The position numbers and the translations under genes are program-made. Under the pieces are notes generated by a model. It ran no database searches, was not told where the DNA came from, and saw nothing but the letters and a program-made list of their open reading frames with translations. Shown piece by piece: positions 53,063-62,124 of a DNA stretch of 64,000 bases. This stretch comes from Bradyrhizobium sp. BTAi1. Lineage in GTDB: Bacteria; Pseudomonadota; Alphaproteobacteria; Rhizobiales; Xanthobacteraceae. The stretch covers positions 3,016,001-3,080,000 of the forward strand of contig NC_009485.1 in assembly GCF_000015165.1 (NCBI RefSeq), in the 5' to 3' direction. Numbering within the stretch: position 1 is the first letter of the stretch; the number at the start of each line of letters is the position of its first letter.

Positions 53063-55597
53063 ATGGACGGCCCGAGCGGCAAGGACCAGGGAGCGCGACC
53101 CGCCGGTCAGCCCGGGACCGCCCGCCGGGTCCTGCGCCGGGCCACGCAATGGGCGAGCGACTATGCAAGGCTGCCCGGAATTCCGGATGAGTTCATCGGT
53201 GCCGACGGTCAGCCCCGCCCGGTCTGGAACCGCTTTGCCGACACTTTCGCAGCGCTCGCGCCGACGGATATCGACCGTCGCTTCGCCTCGGCCGACCGCC
53301 ATTTGCGCGAGGCCGGCGTCACCTACCGCTCGCCGAGCGACAACGCCGAACGATCCTGGCCGCTGAGCCACCTGCCGCTGCTGATCGACGAGGCCGAGTG
53401 GGCGCAGCTCTCGCAAGGCATCGTCCAGCGCGCCGAACTGCTCGAACGTGTGCTGCAGGACATCTATGGCGAAGGGCGCCTGATCGCGAGCGGCGCGCTG
53501 CCCGCCGCGGCCGTCGCCGGCTCCAGCGAATATCTGCGTCCGGTCTGCGGCATCAAGCCGCCGGGGGGCCGCTTCCTCAGCATCTATGCCGCCGATATCG
53601 GGCGCGGCCCTGACGGACGCTGGTGGGTGCTGAGTGATCGCACGCAGGCGCCATCCGGGATGGGCTATGCGTTGGAGAACCGGCTGGTGCTGTCGCGCGC
53701 CTTCTCCTCGATCTACAAGTCGATGAATGTCGAGCGGCTGGCGCCGTTCTTCGAGGCGTTTCGCGACGCGCTGCGAGCCAGCGCCGATCGCGACGAGCCG
53801 CGCATCGGCCTGCTGACGCCGGGCACCTTCAGCGAGACCTATTTCGAGCACGCCACGCTCGCGCGTTATCTCGGCTTCCTGCTGGTGGAGGGCGACGATC
53901 TCGCCGTGAGCGGCGACCGCGTCCATATCCGCACCGTCGCCGGCCTCAAGCGTGTCGACGTGCTGCTGCGCAGGCTGGACTCCAACTCGATCGATCCGCT
54001 GGAGCTCGATGCCGCCTCGCGGCTCGGCGTCGCCGGCCTGATGGACGTCGTGCGCAAAGGCGGCGTCGTGGTCGCGAACATGCCCGGCTCCGGCGTGCTC
54101 GAGGCCCGCGCATTGCTCGGCTTCCTGCCGAGCCTCTCGCGACGTGTGCTGGGCGAGGATCTGAAGATCCCGCACATCGCGACCTGGTGGTGTGGCCAGA
54201 AGTCGGCGCGCGACGAGGTGCTGTCGCGGCTGGACGAGTTTGCGATCGAAGGCGCCTATGGCCGCGCGGTGCCTGGCTTTGCCAATGCCGGCCCGGTGCT
54301 CGCCAGCGAACTGCCCGCGGCCGAACGTGAGCGGCTGCGCAACGCCATTGCCCAGCGCGGGATGGAATATGTCGGCCAGGAGGTGGTGCGGCTGTCGACC
54401 ACGCCGGTGTGGCAGGACGGACGGCTGAAGCCGCGGCCCTTCGTGCTGCGCGTGTTCGCGGCGGCCACCTCGGAAGGATGGACGGTGATGCCCGGCGGGT
54501 TCTGCCGCATCGCCGACGAGCCGGACGCCCGTGCGGTGTCGATGGGCGACGGCGTGCGGGCGGCGGATGTCTGGGTTCTCGCGGACAAGGCCGTGGCAGC
54601 GCGCAGCCTGCTGCCGGGCTCGGACAATGTCCGGATCCGCCGCATCGCCGGCGTGCTGCCGAGCCGCGCCGCCGACAATCTGTTCTGGCTCGGCCGCTAT
54701 CTGGAACGCGCCGAAGCGACGTTGCGGCTGATCCGGGTGCTCGCGGCTCAGCATCGTGATCCCGGCAAGGGTTCGCCCGCCCAGCTCAACACCGCCGAGC
54801 GCATTCAGCGCCTGCTGCTGGCCTGGGGCGCGATCGAGCAGACGTCGCGCGCGCGCGGATCGCAGGTCTCCGCGGAGGCGCTGCAGGCGGAGGCGCAGTT
54901 CGGCTCGGCGCTGTCCCTGCTGAGATCGGCGCAGCGCACGGCGACGTCGTTGCGCGAGCGTCTGTCGCCGGATGCCTGGCAGGTGATCACCGAGATGCCA
55001 GGCAGGTTGGCGCAGGACGCCGAGGACGAAGATGCCATCGTCAGCCTCGCCGAACTCACGCTCGAGAAGCTCGCGACCTTCGCCGGCCTCGCCCAGGAGA
55101 ACATGAACCGCGCCGCGGGCTGGCGCTTCCTCGATATGGGCCGCCGCGCCGAGCGCGCCATCAACACCGTGCGTTTCGCGCGGCAATTCGGCTATGACGA
55201 GGCGACGCCCGAGGATCTCGATGTCCTGCTCACCTTGGTCGACTGCCAGATCACCTATCGCTCGCGCTATTTGATCGGCCCGTCGCTGGCGCCGATCCGC
55301 GATCTCGTCGTGCTCGATCCCTATAATCCGCGCTCGGTCGCATTTCAGATCGAGGTGCTGAACGAGCACATCGCGAGCCTGCCGGCGCTGAAGGAGAATG
55401 GGCTGATCGAGCGGCCGCAGCGGCTCGCGGTGTCGCTGCAGGCCCGGCTCACCACCGCCGAGGCGGCCCATCTCGACGGCCGCGGCCTGTTCGCGCTGGA
55501 GCAGGATCTGCTCAACCTGGCGGAGGCGATCGGCCAGCATTACTTCCCGCACGGTCCGAACGCGACCCGGCCGGAAAAGCTGACGGGCCTCGCGTGA
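53063..55597 (+). CDS. Circularly permuted ATP-grasp / alpha-E fusion protein
   Basis: Protein of 844 residues starting at ATG with GGAGG eight bases upstream. Residues about 70-510 are the circularly permuted ATP-grasp (type 2) domain: LERVLQDIYGEGRLIASGALP, GRWWVLSDRTQAPSGMGYALENR, GVVVANMPGSGVLEARALLGFLP and LKPRPFVLRVFAA. Residues about 545-835 are the helical alpha-E domain, starting PSRAADNLFWLGRYLERAEATLRLIR. In many bacteria the two are separate genes; here they are fused. ATP-grasp enzymes make acyl-phosphate intermediates to join carboxyl and amine groups. Its stop overlaps the next start (GTGA). Confidence 0.9.
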   Translation: MDGPSGKDQGARPAGQPGTARRVLRRATQWASDYARLPGIPDEFIGADGQPRPVWNRFADTFAALAPTDIDRRFASADRHLREAGVTYRSPSDNAERSWPLSHLPLLIDEAEWAQLSQGIVQRAELLERVLQDIYGEGRLIASGALPAAAVAGSSEYLRPVCGIKPPGGRFLSIYAADIGRGPDGRWWVLSDRTQAPSGMGYALENRLVLSRAFSSIYKSMNVERLAPFFEAFRDALRASADRDEPRIGLLTPGTFSETYFEHATLARYLGFLLVEGDDLAVSGDRVHIRTVAGLKRVDVLLRRLDSNSIDPLELDAASRLGVAGLMDVVRKGGVVVANMPGSGVLEARALLGFLPSLSRRVLGEDLKIPHIATWWCGQKSARDEVLSRLDEFAIEGAYGRAVPGFANAGPVLASELPAAERERLRNAIAQRGMEYVGQEVVRLSTTPVWQDGRLKPRPFVLRVFAAATSEGWTVMPGGFCRIADEPDARAVSMGDGVRAADVWVLADKAVAARSLLPGSDNVRIRRIAGVLPSRAADNLFWLGRYLERAEATLRLIRVLAAQHRDPGKGSPAQLNTAERIQRLLLAWGAIEQTSRARGSQVSAEALQAEAQFGSALSLLRSAQRTATSLRERLSPDAWQVITEMPGRLAQDAEDEDAIVSLAELTLEKLATFAGLAQENMNRAAGWRFLDMGRRAERAINTVRFARQFGYDEATPEDLDVLLTLVDCQITYRSRYLIGPSLAPIRDLVVLDPYNPRSVAFQIEVLNEHIASLPALKENGLIERPQRLAVSLQARLTTAEAAHLDGRGLFALEQDLLNLAEAIGQHYFPHGPNATRPEKLTGLA

Positions 55598-56472
55598 TCT
55601 ACGACATCCGGCATGTCACCACCTATGAATATGAGAGCAACGTCAGCTTTGCGCGCTGCTCGCTGCGGCTGGAGCCGCTCAGTGGCGGCGGCCAGGAGCT
55701 GATCTCCCACAGCGTCGACATCCGGCCGCGGCCCTCGGAGCGGACGGCACGGCGCGACTTCTTCGGCACCTTGACCGAGAGCATCGTCATCGACACCCAG
55801 CACCGCCATCTGCTCATCGATGCGCGCTCGCGGGTCAAGCTGTCGCGCACACCGCCGGAGCGCGATGCGCCGAGCTCGGCCTGGGAGCGCGTGCGCGATG
55901 CCGCCTTCGAGGCCACCAGCCTCGGGCCGTCGTCGCCGATCGGCTATGTCTTCGCCAGCGCGCTGGTGCCGGTGCTCGCTCCGGTGGCCGACTATGCCGC
56001 CGGCAGCTTTCCAGCGGGGACCGGCATCGTCGCCGGAGCCGCGGACCTCATGCGGCGCATCCACCAGGAGTTCCGCTACGATCCCAAGGCCACCGTGATT
56101 TCGACCCCGTTGCGCGAGGTATTCGACAAGCGCCACGGCGTCTGTCAGGACTTCGCCCATGTCATGATCGCGGGCCTGCGGGGTCTCGGATTGCCGGCGG
56201 CCTATGTCAGCGGCTATCTGCGCACCATCCCGCCGGAAGGCGAGCCGCGGCTGCAGGGCGCCGACGCGACGCATGCCTGGGTGTCCGTGTGGTGCGGCGA
56301 AGCGCTCGGCTGGGTGGGATTCGATCCGACCAATGATCTCCTGGTCGGCAATGATCACATCATGCTCGGCATGGGCCGCGACTTCTCCGATGTCTCGCCG
56401 GTCGACGGCATCATCGTCGGGTCGCCCAAGCAGAAGCTCGGCGTTGCCGTCGACGTTGTGCTGGTCGAGTAG
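55594..56472 (+). CDS. Transglutaminase-like cysteine peptidase
   Basis: Protein of 292 residues with the N-terminal beta domain (YDIRHVTTYEYESNVSFARC) and a transglutaminase core: Cys184 (KRHGVCQDFAHVMIAGLRGLGLP), His227 (ADATHAWVSVWC) and Asp244 (LGWVGFDPTND). GTG start overlaps the ATP-grasp stop by four bases. No signal peptide. Third member of the conserved set; probably a peptidase or amide-processing enzyme acting on the product of the ATP-grasp protein, by analogy with the predicted peptide-ligase operons. Confidence 0.9.
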   Translation: MIYDIRHVTTYEYESNVSFARCSLRLEPLSGGGQELISHSVDIRPRPSERTARRDFFGTLTESIVIDTQHRHLLIDARSRVKLSRTPPERDAPSSAWERVRDAAFEATSLGPSSPIGYVFASALVPVLAPVADYAAGSFPAGTGIVAGAADLMRRIHQEFRYDPKATVISTPLREVFDKRHGVCQDFAHVMIAGLRGLGLPAAYVSGYLRTIPPEGEPRLQGADATHAWVSVWCGEALGWVGFDPTNDLLVGNDHIMLGMGRDFSDVSPVDGIIVGSPKQKLGVAVDVVLVE

Positions 56473-56583
56473 GGCGGTTCCCGTGTCGGGAACAGCCGGA
56501 ACATTTTCGTCGCACCGCGCTTGATCCGCCCGAGGGGCCCGACTGGGGGCTTGCTGTCCCATTCGAGCAAGGGAGTGATCGAC

Positions 56584-56955
56584 ATGAAGCGTGTTGCAAT
56601 CGTCATCGGCCTGCTTGGCGCCTGTGTGGCCGGCGCCGCCTCGGCCCAGCCGAGTGCGAACCTCACCGGCACCTATCGCTGCATCCAGATGTGCCGCGAC
56701 GGCTTGATCGGTGCGCCGGCCTTCGTGACCCAGAACGGCGATGCGGTGAATCTCACCACCGAGACCGGCGAGTCCTACCGCGCGTGGCCGGACTGGTCGG
56801 CACCGGACAGCCGGCTCTGGATCGACGCGCGCGACGAGGGCGCGGTGTATTCGCCTGACGGCATGCGCATTCAGTTCGACGACGGCCGCGTCTGGCAACG
56901 CGATCTGCCGCCGCCGCTGATCGTGCGCCGCGCGCCGGTCGTGTACGGCCGGTAG
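56584..56955 (+). CDS. Small secreted protein, unknown function
   Basis: Protein of 123 residues with a Sec signal (MKRVAIVIGLLGACVAGAASA) and AAGGGAG before ATG 56584; the frame open from 56521 is leader. The mature part has two cysteines in YRCIQMCRDG that could pair, then a beta-rich stretch (NGDAVNLTTETGESYRAWPDW, LWIDARDEGAVYSPDGMRIQFDDGRVW). It lies 111 bases after the transglutaminase operon. Whether it belongs functionally to that operon is unknown. I recall similar proteins in Bradyrhizobium. Confidence 0.75.
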   Translation: MKRVAIVIGLLGACVAGAASAQPSANLTGTYRCIQMCRDGLIGAPAFVTQNGDAVNLTTETGESYRAWPDWSAPDSRLWIDARDEGAVYSPDGMRIQFDDGRVWQRDLPPPLIVRRAPVVYGR

Positions 56956-57128
56956 CTGTCCGCCGCTCATCGTCCGCGCGGCGGACCATCGAGTCATCAC
57001 CGACAGCGGTGGTCGATCGACAGGCCGCGGCGTCTTGGATGGCCCCGCTTGCGCCGGACATGACGGTGAGTGGCTAGGCATGATGATGGACGTGTGAGTT
57101 CGTTCTCGCGACACGACATGTCCGAGCT

Positions 57129-57620
57129 GTGCTGATGGGTTCGACCCTCCGATCGCGAGAGGGTGCAGGGAATGCCGGGCGATGGCCTCACCCATGGCCC
57201 GCCTGCGTGAAAAAATGCAGGCGGCAGGTACCACAGGTGCCGCCGGATCGACCCGGCATTCCCTGCGCGATGGCGTTACGGCTTATACGTGGTCTCCCTG
57301 GCGCGCCGGGCTTTCTGGCCGCCATCCCCGGCGCGATCGTATGGCGCCAGGTTGATACCAGCATCGGGGTATCAGGACATCACGACTTCACCGTGCGCAT
57401 CATGCTGTTCGTCGGCGCGATTGATCACGCTGCAGCACGATGCGCCCACCGCTCCCCAGGCTCCACGTTCGTGACGATCGCGATCCGCCCCTCTCACGAG
57501 CCCGGGATGCGCGGAAACATCCACCCGATTTGCCCGACAGCGCAAGCGGCAAATGTGCGACGAACTGGCACGACGGGCAGTTTGGGCATGAGACAGATGC
57601 GTCAGCTATGAATTGTCGCG
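57129..57620. other. Structured non-coding element (Bradyrhizobium-type REGAGNAG repeat)
   Basis: The + strand frame reads GSTLRSREGAGNAGRWPHPW, a spurious-looking peptide I recall as recurring in Bradyrhizobium-like genomes. No ribosome site or protein features support it. The DNA shows nested inverted repeats and probably is a dispersed element or RNA. The 685-base space from 56956 to 57640 holds no convincing gene. Confidence 0.45.
57165..57266 (+). repeat. Nested hairpin inside the structured element
   Basis: Perfect 15-bp arms GCAGGGAATGCCGGG (57165-57179) and CCCGGCATTCCCTGC (57252-57266), with an inner GCCTGC / GCAGGC hairpin (57201-57222). The overall shape suggests a stable RNA fold. 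Confidence 0.7.
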
Positions 57621-57640
57621 CGGACATCGCCGAGCAGAGT

Positions 57641-58678
57641 TCAACATCGCCCCATCTGCAGGCAATGCTCTCGGCCTTCCATGTCGGTGCGGAACGATTC
57701 GATGAAGCCGCCTTGCCGTTGGGTGACGAACACGGTCTTGCCGTCGCTGCCGCCGAAGGCGAGGTTGGTCGGCTCCTTGGCCTTGAGCGTGATCTCGCGA
57801 ACAATGCGGCCGTCCGGCGTCAGCACGGCGATGCTGCCCTTGAGAATGCGGGCGACGAGCAGACGGCCGCTGGTGTCGGTGCGCAGGCCGTCGATGGTGT
57901 TGGCTTCGAAGGTCTTGATCAGCTTCGGCCGCGTCAGCGCGTCGCCGTCGATCGCGTAGGACCAGATCTCGCCGCTGTTGGATTCGCCAACATAGAGCGT
58001 GCGGCCGTCGGGGCTGAGATCGATGCCGTTGGTGGTGCCCATGGCGCGTGGCGCCGTCATCGCCGCGCCCTGCATCGCGCCGTCCGGGCCCTTCGCGATC
58101 CGCCAGATGCGGCCGCTGCGCGCCTTCCAGCTCGGGTCGCTCGCATAGATCGTGCCGTCGCGCGCCAAGGTGATGTCATTGGGCTGGCTCATCTCGTCGG
58201 CGTGGAAAACGATGCGGGGCTCCGTCCTGCCGGGGGCGATGGCGAAGATGTTGTGCTTCTTGTAGTCGGCGATGAACATCGTGCCGACCGCGTCGATCCG
58301 GATCGCATTGCCGATGCTGCCCTCCGGCAGCGCGGTGAACGGCTCCGAGGCCGTCGCTTCGGGCGCCAGCCGGCCGATCGTGCCGGTCTTGCCGAGATTG
58401 ACGACGAACAGATTGCCGTCGCGGTCGACGGCCGGTCCCTCGATGCCGAACGTGTATTCGCCCGCAGGGGTGAGCTGCGCACTTTCGAACAGCTTTGGCG
58501 CGGCGAGGGCAGGGACGGCGACGAGGGCGAGCATGACCAATGTCGCCACATGCGCGATACGTCGGGGGGAGGACGAGGCATGGCTGAGATCGCCGCGTCC
58601 GGCATCGCGGGCACCGGTGGCGGCGGCCGGTCCGCGCGCGCCGCCCTCGGCGACCGCCTTGCCCAGCCCACCCCTCAT
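57641..58678 (-). CDS. Exported SMP-30/NHL-like beta-propeller protein
   Basis: Protein of about 345 residues with a hydrophobic export segment (HVATLVMLALVAVPALA), preceded by an odd basic/glycine-rich N-terminus. The propeller has repeated D-G motifs: IEGPAVDRDGNLFVVNLG, AIRIDAVGTMFIADYKKHNIF, QPNDITLARDGTIYASDPSW, TNGIDLSPDGRTLYVGES and ANTIDGLRTDTSGRLLVAR, typical of SGL/SMP-30 lactonases. ATG 58678 lies 10 bases after the upstream stop and suits operon spacing; a start nearer the hydrophobic segment is possible. Last gene of the minus-strand run. Confidence 0.78.
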   Translation of the reverse strand: MRGGLGKAVAEGGARGPAAATGARDAGRGDLSHASSSPRRIAHVATLVMLALVAVPALAAPKLFESAQLTPAGEYTFGIEGPAVDRDGNLFVVNLGKTGTIGRLAPEATASEPFTALPEGSIGNAIRIDAVGTMFIADYKKHNIFAIAPGRTEPRIVFHADEMSQPNDITLARDGTIYASDPSWKARSGRIWRIAKGPDGAMQGAAMTAPRAMGTTNGIDLSPDGRTLYVGESNSGEIWSYAIDGDALTRPKLIKTFEANTIDGLRTDTSGRLLVARILKGSIAVLTPDGRIVREITLKAKEPTNLAFGGSDGKTVFVTQRQGGFIESFRTDMEGREHCLQMGRC

Positions 58679-58688
58679 GGCGGTGACA

Positions 58689-60734
58689 TCAGAGCGGCAC
58701 CAGAAACTGCTGTGGGATGTAATAGCCATTCTCGTCCGTGCAGGTGCCGTTCAGATGCGGATCGGCCGGCCGGAAGAAACGACTGAAGCCGGGCTTATTG
58801 ACGGCAAACCGCTCCGTCACCACCACAACCTTGCCGAACGGAATATCACCGCATTCGCGGCCGTCGGCTGCGTAGAACTTGCGATGCGGCGGGCCGCCGG
58901 CTTTGACGCGCATGCGGCTGCCTGGAACCATGCGCGCCACGAACGCGTCGGCGACATCGAGCAGCCTTGCGTAGCCTGGTTCCGTCTTGATCAGGTTGCC
59001 GCCCGGCGGCATCTGCCGTTCGGCTCCCAATCCCCGCAAGCGTTGCCGCAGCCGGCCCTCTTCTGGTTCGCCGGGATAGATCCAGCCGTCCTGGGCCAGC
59101 ATGAAGCGCAGCACCGCGCGGTCCTTGTCCTGATCGGATTGTCCGGCCTTGAGGCCGAAATCCGAATGGCATCCGAGGCAATGTTGCTCGATGAGGGTCT
59201 TGCGCAAGGTCGTGAGGCGCGCGCGGTTCGCGGCATCGTTCTCGACATAGGCGGCAAGCCGCGCGATCAGCGCATCGCTTCGCGTGTCGCAGGGCAGTGG
59301 ATCTGGCGCTGTTCCGCTCGCGCGATCGATGCGGATCACGGTCTGGTTCTTGTCCTCGACCAGCCAGATGGCGCCGTCATCCGACACGGTCATGCCCACC
59401 GGCGCGCCCTGCGGCCGGATGCCGTTGACGCGATGCCAGCCGGCAATGAGCTCGTCATAGGCTGCGGCCGGCACCTCTCCCGTCGCGGTCTGGAAGGCGC
59501 GCGTCGGCTCGGCGGCGCAGCTTACATGATAGCGCACCGGCGACGTGCTCAGCCTGGGGAAGCCGTGCTCGTCGACCTCATAGGCGAGCAGGCGGCTGCC
59601 GGTCGGCCGATAGCCGTGCAGGCCGACCAGCAGCCTGCCTTTCAGCTCCGCGAATCGGTCGGCGTTGTAATAGAGCATGCCGAGCGGTGCGCCGTGGGGC
59701 GGCAGCAGTGACAAGGGGGGCTTGTAGCGCGCCGCCGAGGTGCAGAAGTCCTTGTAGCTGCCCGCCTGCAGCACGCGCTTGAACTCCGGGCTCGCCGTGG
59801 TCAGATCGTAGCAATAGGGCCAGCCATAATGACGGCCTTGCTCGATGGCGTTGATCTCCTCGTTGGGCGTGAAGATGTCCTGCAGGTCGCGCGCATTCTC
59901 GCCCTGCAGGAAGGCGGTGCCGGGCTCCGGGAAGCGCGGATGCAGCGCCAGCGCCAACGAGTTGCGCAGCCCGCGCGCAAACACCTCGTGCGGCGGGCTG
60001 GGGTCGCCGGGCTTCAGCGCCGGAAAGACGCCGCCCGCGGGCGGTGTGAACAGCCAGATGGACGCCAGAGACGACGCGCCTTCGCCCGCCGCGCAGGGGC
60101 GCAGGATCGGAGCGGGTGACAGGCAATTGTCGCTGTGTGCACCGATATTGACGAACAGCCGGCCGTTGCGGTCGAAGGCGAAGGCCTTCAACGGATGGGC
60201 GCTCTCGTCGATGCGGGTCCCGTCCGGCAGCGTGAGGCGGCGTCCGGGCAGGTCACGAATGATGGTTTCGATGGTCGCCGCCGGATTGGCGGCGAGCGGA
60301 TCGAAGCGGAAGATCGCGGTGTCGGTCGCGGCGTAGATCTTGCCGTCGGGACCTGCGGCGACACCGAACGGGTAGGACAGCCGTGTGATCGCCTCCCGGA
60401 TGCGGCGGCCGGCAGGAGCCGCGGGATCGAGGATCAGCAGCCGCCCGTCGTCATGGCCCCAGCCGCCCATATCGGCAATCACGAACAGCGGCTGGCCGGG
60501 GATCTGCACGATGCCGCGGGGAAATTTCAGCCCGTCCTCGCGGCTGGCGACGAGGCCGGCGCAGAAGCCGGGCTTCATGTCGATCTGCAGCCGCGGAAAG
60601 CCGACAGCGCCGTCGCCGCAGCTGGTACTCCCCAGCGCATAACCGCTGCGGCTCGTTGTGGTCTCGGTGTGACCGGTCCCGGCGCCGATCTGCAATGCGG
60701 TCGCGACAGCTGCAAGGATGCGCCACGGCGTCAT
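58689..60734 (-). CDS. Exported sorbosone-dehydrogenase-like propeller protein with c-type haem site
   Basis: Protein of 681 residues. A signal peptide (about 1-24) leads into a PQQ/glucose-sorbosone dehydrogenase-type propeller (about 45-480): GLKFPRGIVQIPGQPLFVIADMG, HPLKAFAFDRNGRLFVNIGAHSD, VFARGLRNSLALALHP and HYGWPYCYD. After it comes a domain with a haem-c motif in IEQHCLGCHSDFG (about residue 540). Likely a periplasmic dehydrogenase passing electrons to the respiratory chain. ATG 60734 is chosen because the signal peptide starts there; the much longer open frame upstream is a shadow of the antiporter. It begins eight bases after the antiporter stop. Confidence 0.85.
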   Translation of the reverse strand: MTPWRILAAVATALQIGAGTGHTETTTSRSGYALGSTSCGDGAVGFPRLQIDMKPGFCAGLVASREDGLKFPRGIVQIPGQPLFVIADMGGWGHDDGRLLILDPAAPAGRRIREAITRLSYPFGVAAGPDGKIYAATDTAIFRFDPLAANPAATIETIIRDLPGRRLTLPDGTRIDESAHPLKAFAFDRNGRLFVNIGAHSDNCLSPAPILRPCAAGEGASSLASIWLFTPPAGGVFPALKPGDPSPPHEVFARGLRNSLALALHPRFPEPGTAFLQGENARDLQDIFTPNEEINAIEQGRHYGWPYCYDLTTASPEFKRVLQAGSYKDFCTSAARYKPPLSLLPPHGAPLGMLYYNADRFAELKGRLLVGLHGYRPTGSRLLAYEVDEHGFPRLSTSPVRYHVSCAAEPTRAFQTATGEVPAAAYDELIAGWHRVNGIRPQGAPVGMTVSDDGAIWLVEDKNQTVIRIDRASGTAPDPLPCDTRSDALIARLAAYVENDAANRARLTTLRKTLIEQHCLGCHSDFGLKAGQSDQDKDRAVLRFMLAQDGWIYPGEPEEGRLRQRLRGLGAERQMPPGGNLIKTEPGYARLLDVADAFVARMVPGSRMRVKAGGPPHRKFYAADGRECGDIPFGKVVVVTERFAVNKPGFSRFFRPADPHLNGTCTDENGYYIPQQFLVPL

Positions 60735-60742
60735 CGGTCTGC

Positions 60743-62080
60743 TCAATGCGTCAGATGGTATTGCAGGATATAGGCGGCAGCGCCGGCAAAATAGCCGAGC
60801 AGGGCGATGGCGCTGATGCGGCGCACGTACCAGAAGAAATGGATGCTCTCCAATCCCATCGCCGCGACGCCGGCCGCCGAGCCGATGATCAGGATCGAGC
60901 CGCCGGTGCCGGCGCAATAGGCGACGAACTCCCACAGGAAGCTGTCCGGCGGGTGCTGATCGAGGGCGTACATGCCCATCGAGGCCGCGACCAGCGGCAC
61001 GTTGTCGATGACGGCGCTGGCAAGGCCAAGCACGATCACGATCAGGTCGAGCCGGCCGACGGTGCGGTCGAGCCATTGCGCGAGCGCCTGCAGTATGTGG
61101 GTGTGCTCGAGGGCTGCGACCGCGAGCAGGATGCCGATGAAGAACACGATCGAGGGCATGTCGATCCGCGTCAGCGCATGCACCAGCGTCAGCCGCTGCT
61201 TCTGCTCGGAGCCCTTCTCGCGATGGATGATCTCGCCGACCATCCAGAGCAGGCCCAGTCCGAACAGGATGCCCATGAACGGCGGCAGGCCGGTGACGGC
61301 CTTGAATGCCGGCACCAGCACCAAAGCACCGAGGCCGAGCATGAACATCAGGTTGCGCTCGAATGGCAGGATCGGACTGATCGAGGCGAGTCCTGCGGCC
61401 GCCGGCGCCGCGAGTTGCTTGCCGCGCAAACCCAGGCTCACGGCGGCGAGCGGGACCAGCAGGTTCAGGAGCGACGGGATGAACACCGATTTCATGATCG
61501 CAAGCGGCGTGATCTGACCGCCGATCCACAGCATGGTCGTGGTGACGTCGCCGATCGCCGACCAGGCACCGCCGGCATTGGCGGCGATGACGATGATCGC
61601 GGCGAACACCAGGCGATCCTCGTCGCGGCCGGACAGCTTCTTCATCAGCGACACCATCACGATCGCGGTCGTGAGATTGTCGAGCATGGCGCTGAGGAAG
61701 AAGGTGACGAAGCCGACCAGCCAGACCAGCGCGACCTGGCTCCTGGTCCGGATCAGCGAGGTCACGACCTCGAAGCCGTTATGGGCATCGATCACCTCGA
61801 CGATCGTCATCGCGCCGATCAGGAAAAAGATGATCTGCGCCGTCGCGGCCACGGATTCATTGAGCTCGCCTGCGACTTGCGCCGCGGCATGGCCCGATAG
61901 CGCGTAGACCGTCCACATCAGCCCGGCGCCGACCAAGGCGGTGGCCGCCTTGTTGATCCGCAATGGATGCTCCAGCGCCACGACCGCATAGGCGAGGGCG
62001 AAGACGGCGACGATGGCCGTGGTCATTGCGGGAGGTATCCGGTCATGGATCTCGGAAGGGCGGGTGGGACCGTCCGACAT
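60743..62080 (-). CDS. nhaD: NhaD-type sodium/proton antiporter
   Basis: Membrane protein of 445 residues with about 12 hydrophobic segments. The ion-transporter superfamily is marked by FFLSAMLDNLTTAIVMVSLM and SAVIDNVPLVAASMGM, the two Asp-Asn motifs of NhaD that bind the ions, and AANAGGAWSAIGDVTTTMLWIGG. It exchanges sodium or lithium for protons across the inner membrane. ATG 62080 is used; ATG 62026 (MTTAIVAVFALAYAV) would put the start at the first membrane helix and cannot be excluded. It lies in the middle of the minus-strand run. Confidence 0.9.
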   Translation of the reverse strand: MSDGPTRPSEIHDRIPPAMTTAIVAVFALAYAVVALEHPLRINKAATALVGAGLMWTVYALSGHAAAQVAGELNESVAATAQIIFFLIGAMTIVEVIDAHNGFEVVTSLIRTRSQVALVWLVGFVTFFLSAMLDNLTTAIVMVSLMKKLSGRDEDRLVFAAIIVIAANAGGAWSAIGDVTTTMLWIGGQITPLAIMKSVFIPSLLNLLVPLAAVSLGLRGKQLAAPAAAGLASISPILPFERNLMFMLGLGALVLVPAFKAVTGLPPFMGILFGLGLLWMVGEIIHREKGSEQKQRLTLVHALTRIDMPSIVFFIGILLAVAALEHTHILQALAQWLDRTVGRLDLIVIVLGLASAVIDNVPLVAASMGMYALDQHPPDSFLWEFVAYCAGTGGSILIIGSAAGVAAMGLESIHFFWYVRRISAIALLGYFAGAAAYILQYHLTH

Positions 62081-62124
62081 ATGACCGATCGCCGCCCGGC
62101 CAGCAAGCCGGCCGGGGCGTGGGG

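Noticed and set aside
49739..55552. A 1937-codon open frame on the minus strand
   Set aside because: It lies wholly antisense to the transglutaminase and ATP-grasp genes, has no recognisable domain and is rich in arginine and alanine. It is a stop-free shadow caused by high-GC codon bias.
57129..57611. 160-residue open frame on the + strand
   Set aside because: No ribosome site, no fold and low-complexity composition; it is better explained as part of a repeated structured element.
60735..61529. 265-residue N-terminal extension of the sorbosone-dehydrogenase-like protein
   Set aside because: It overlaps the antiporter gene in another frame and would place the signal peptide in the middle of the protein.
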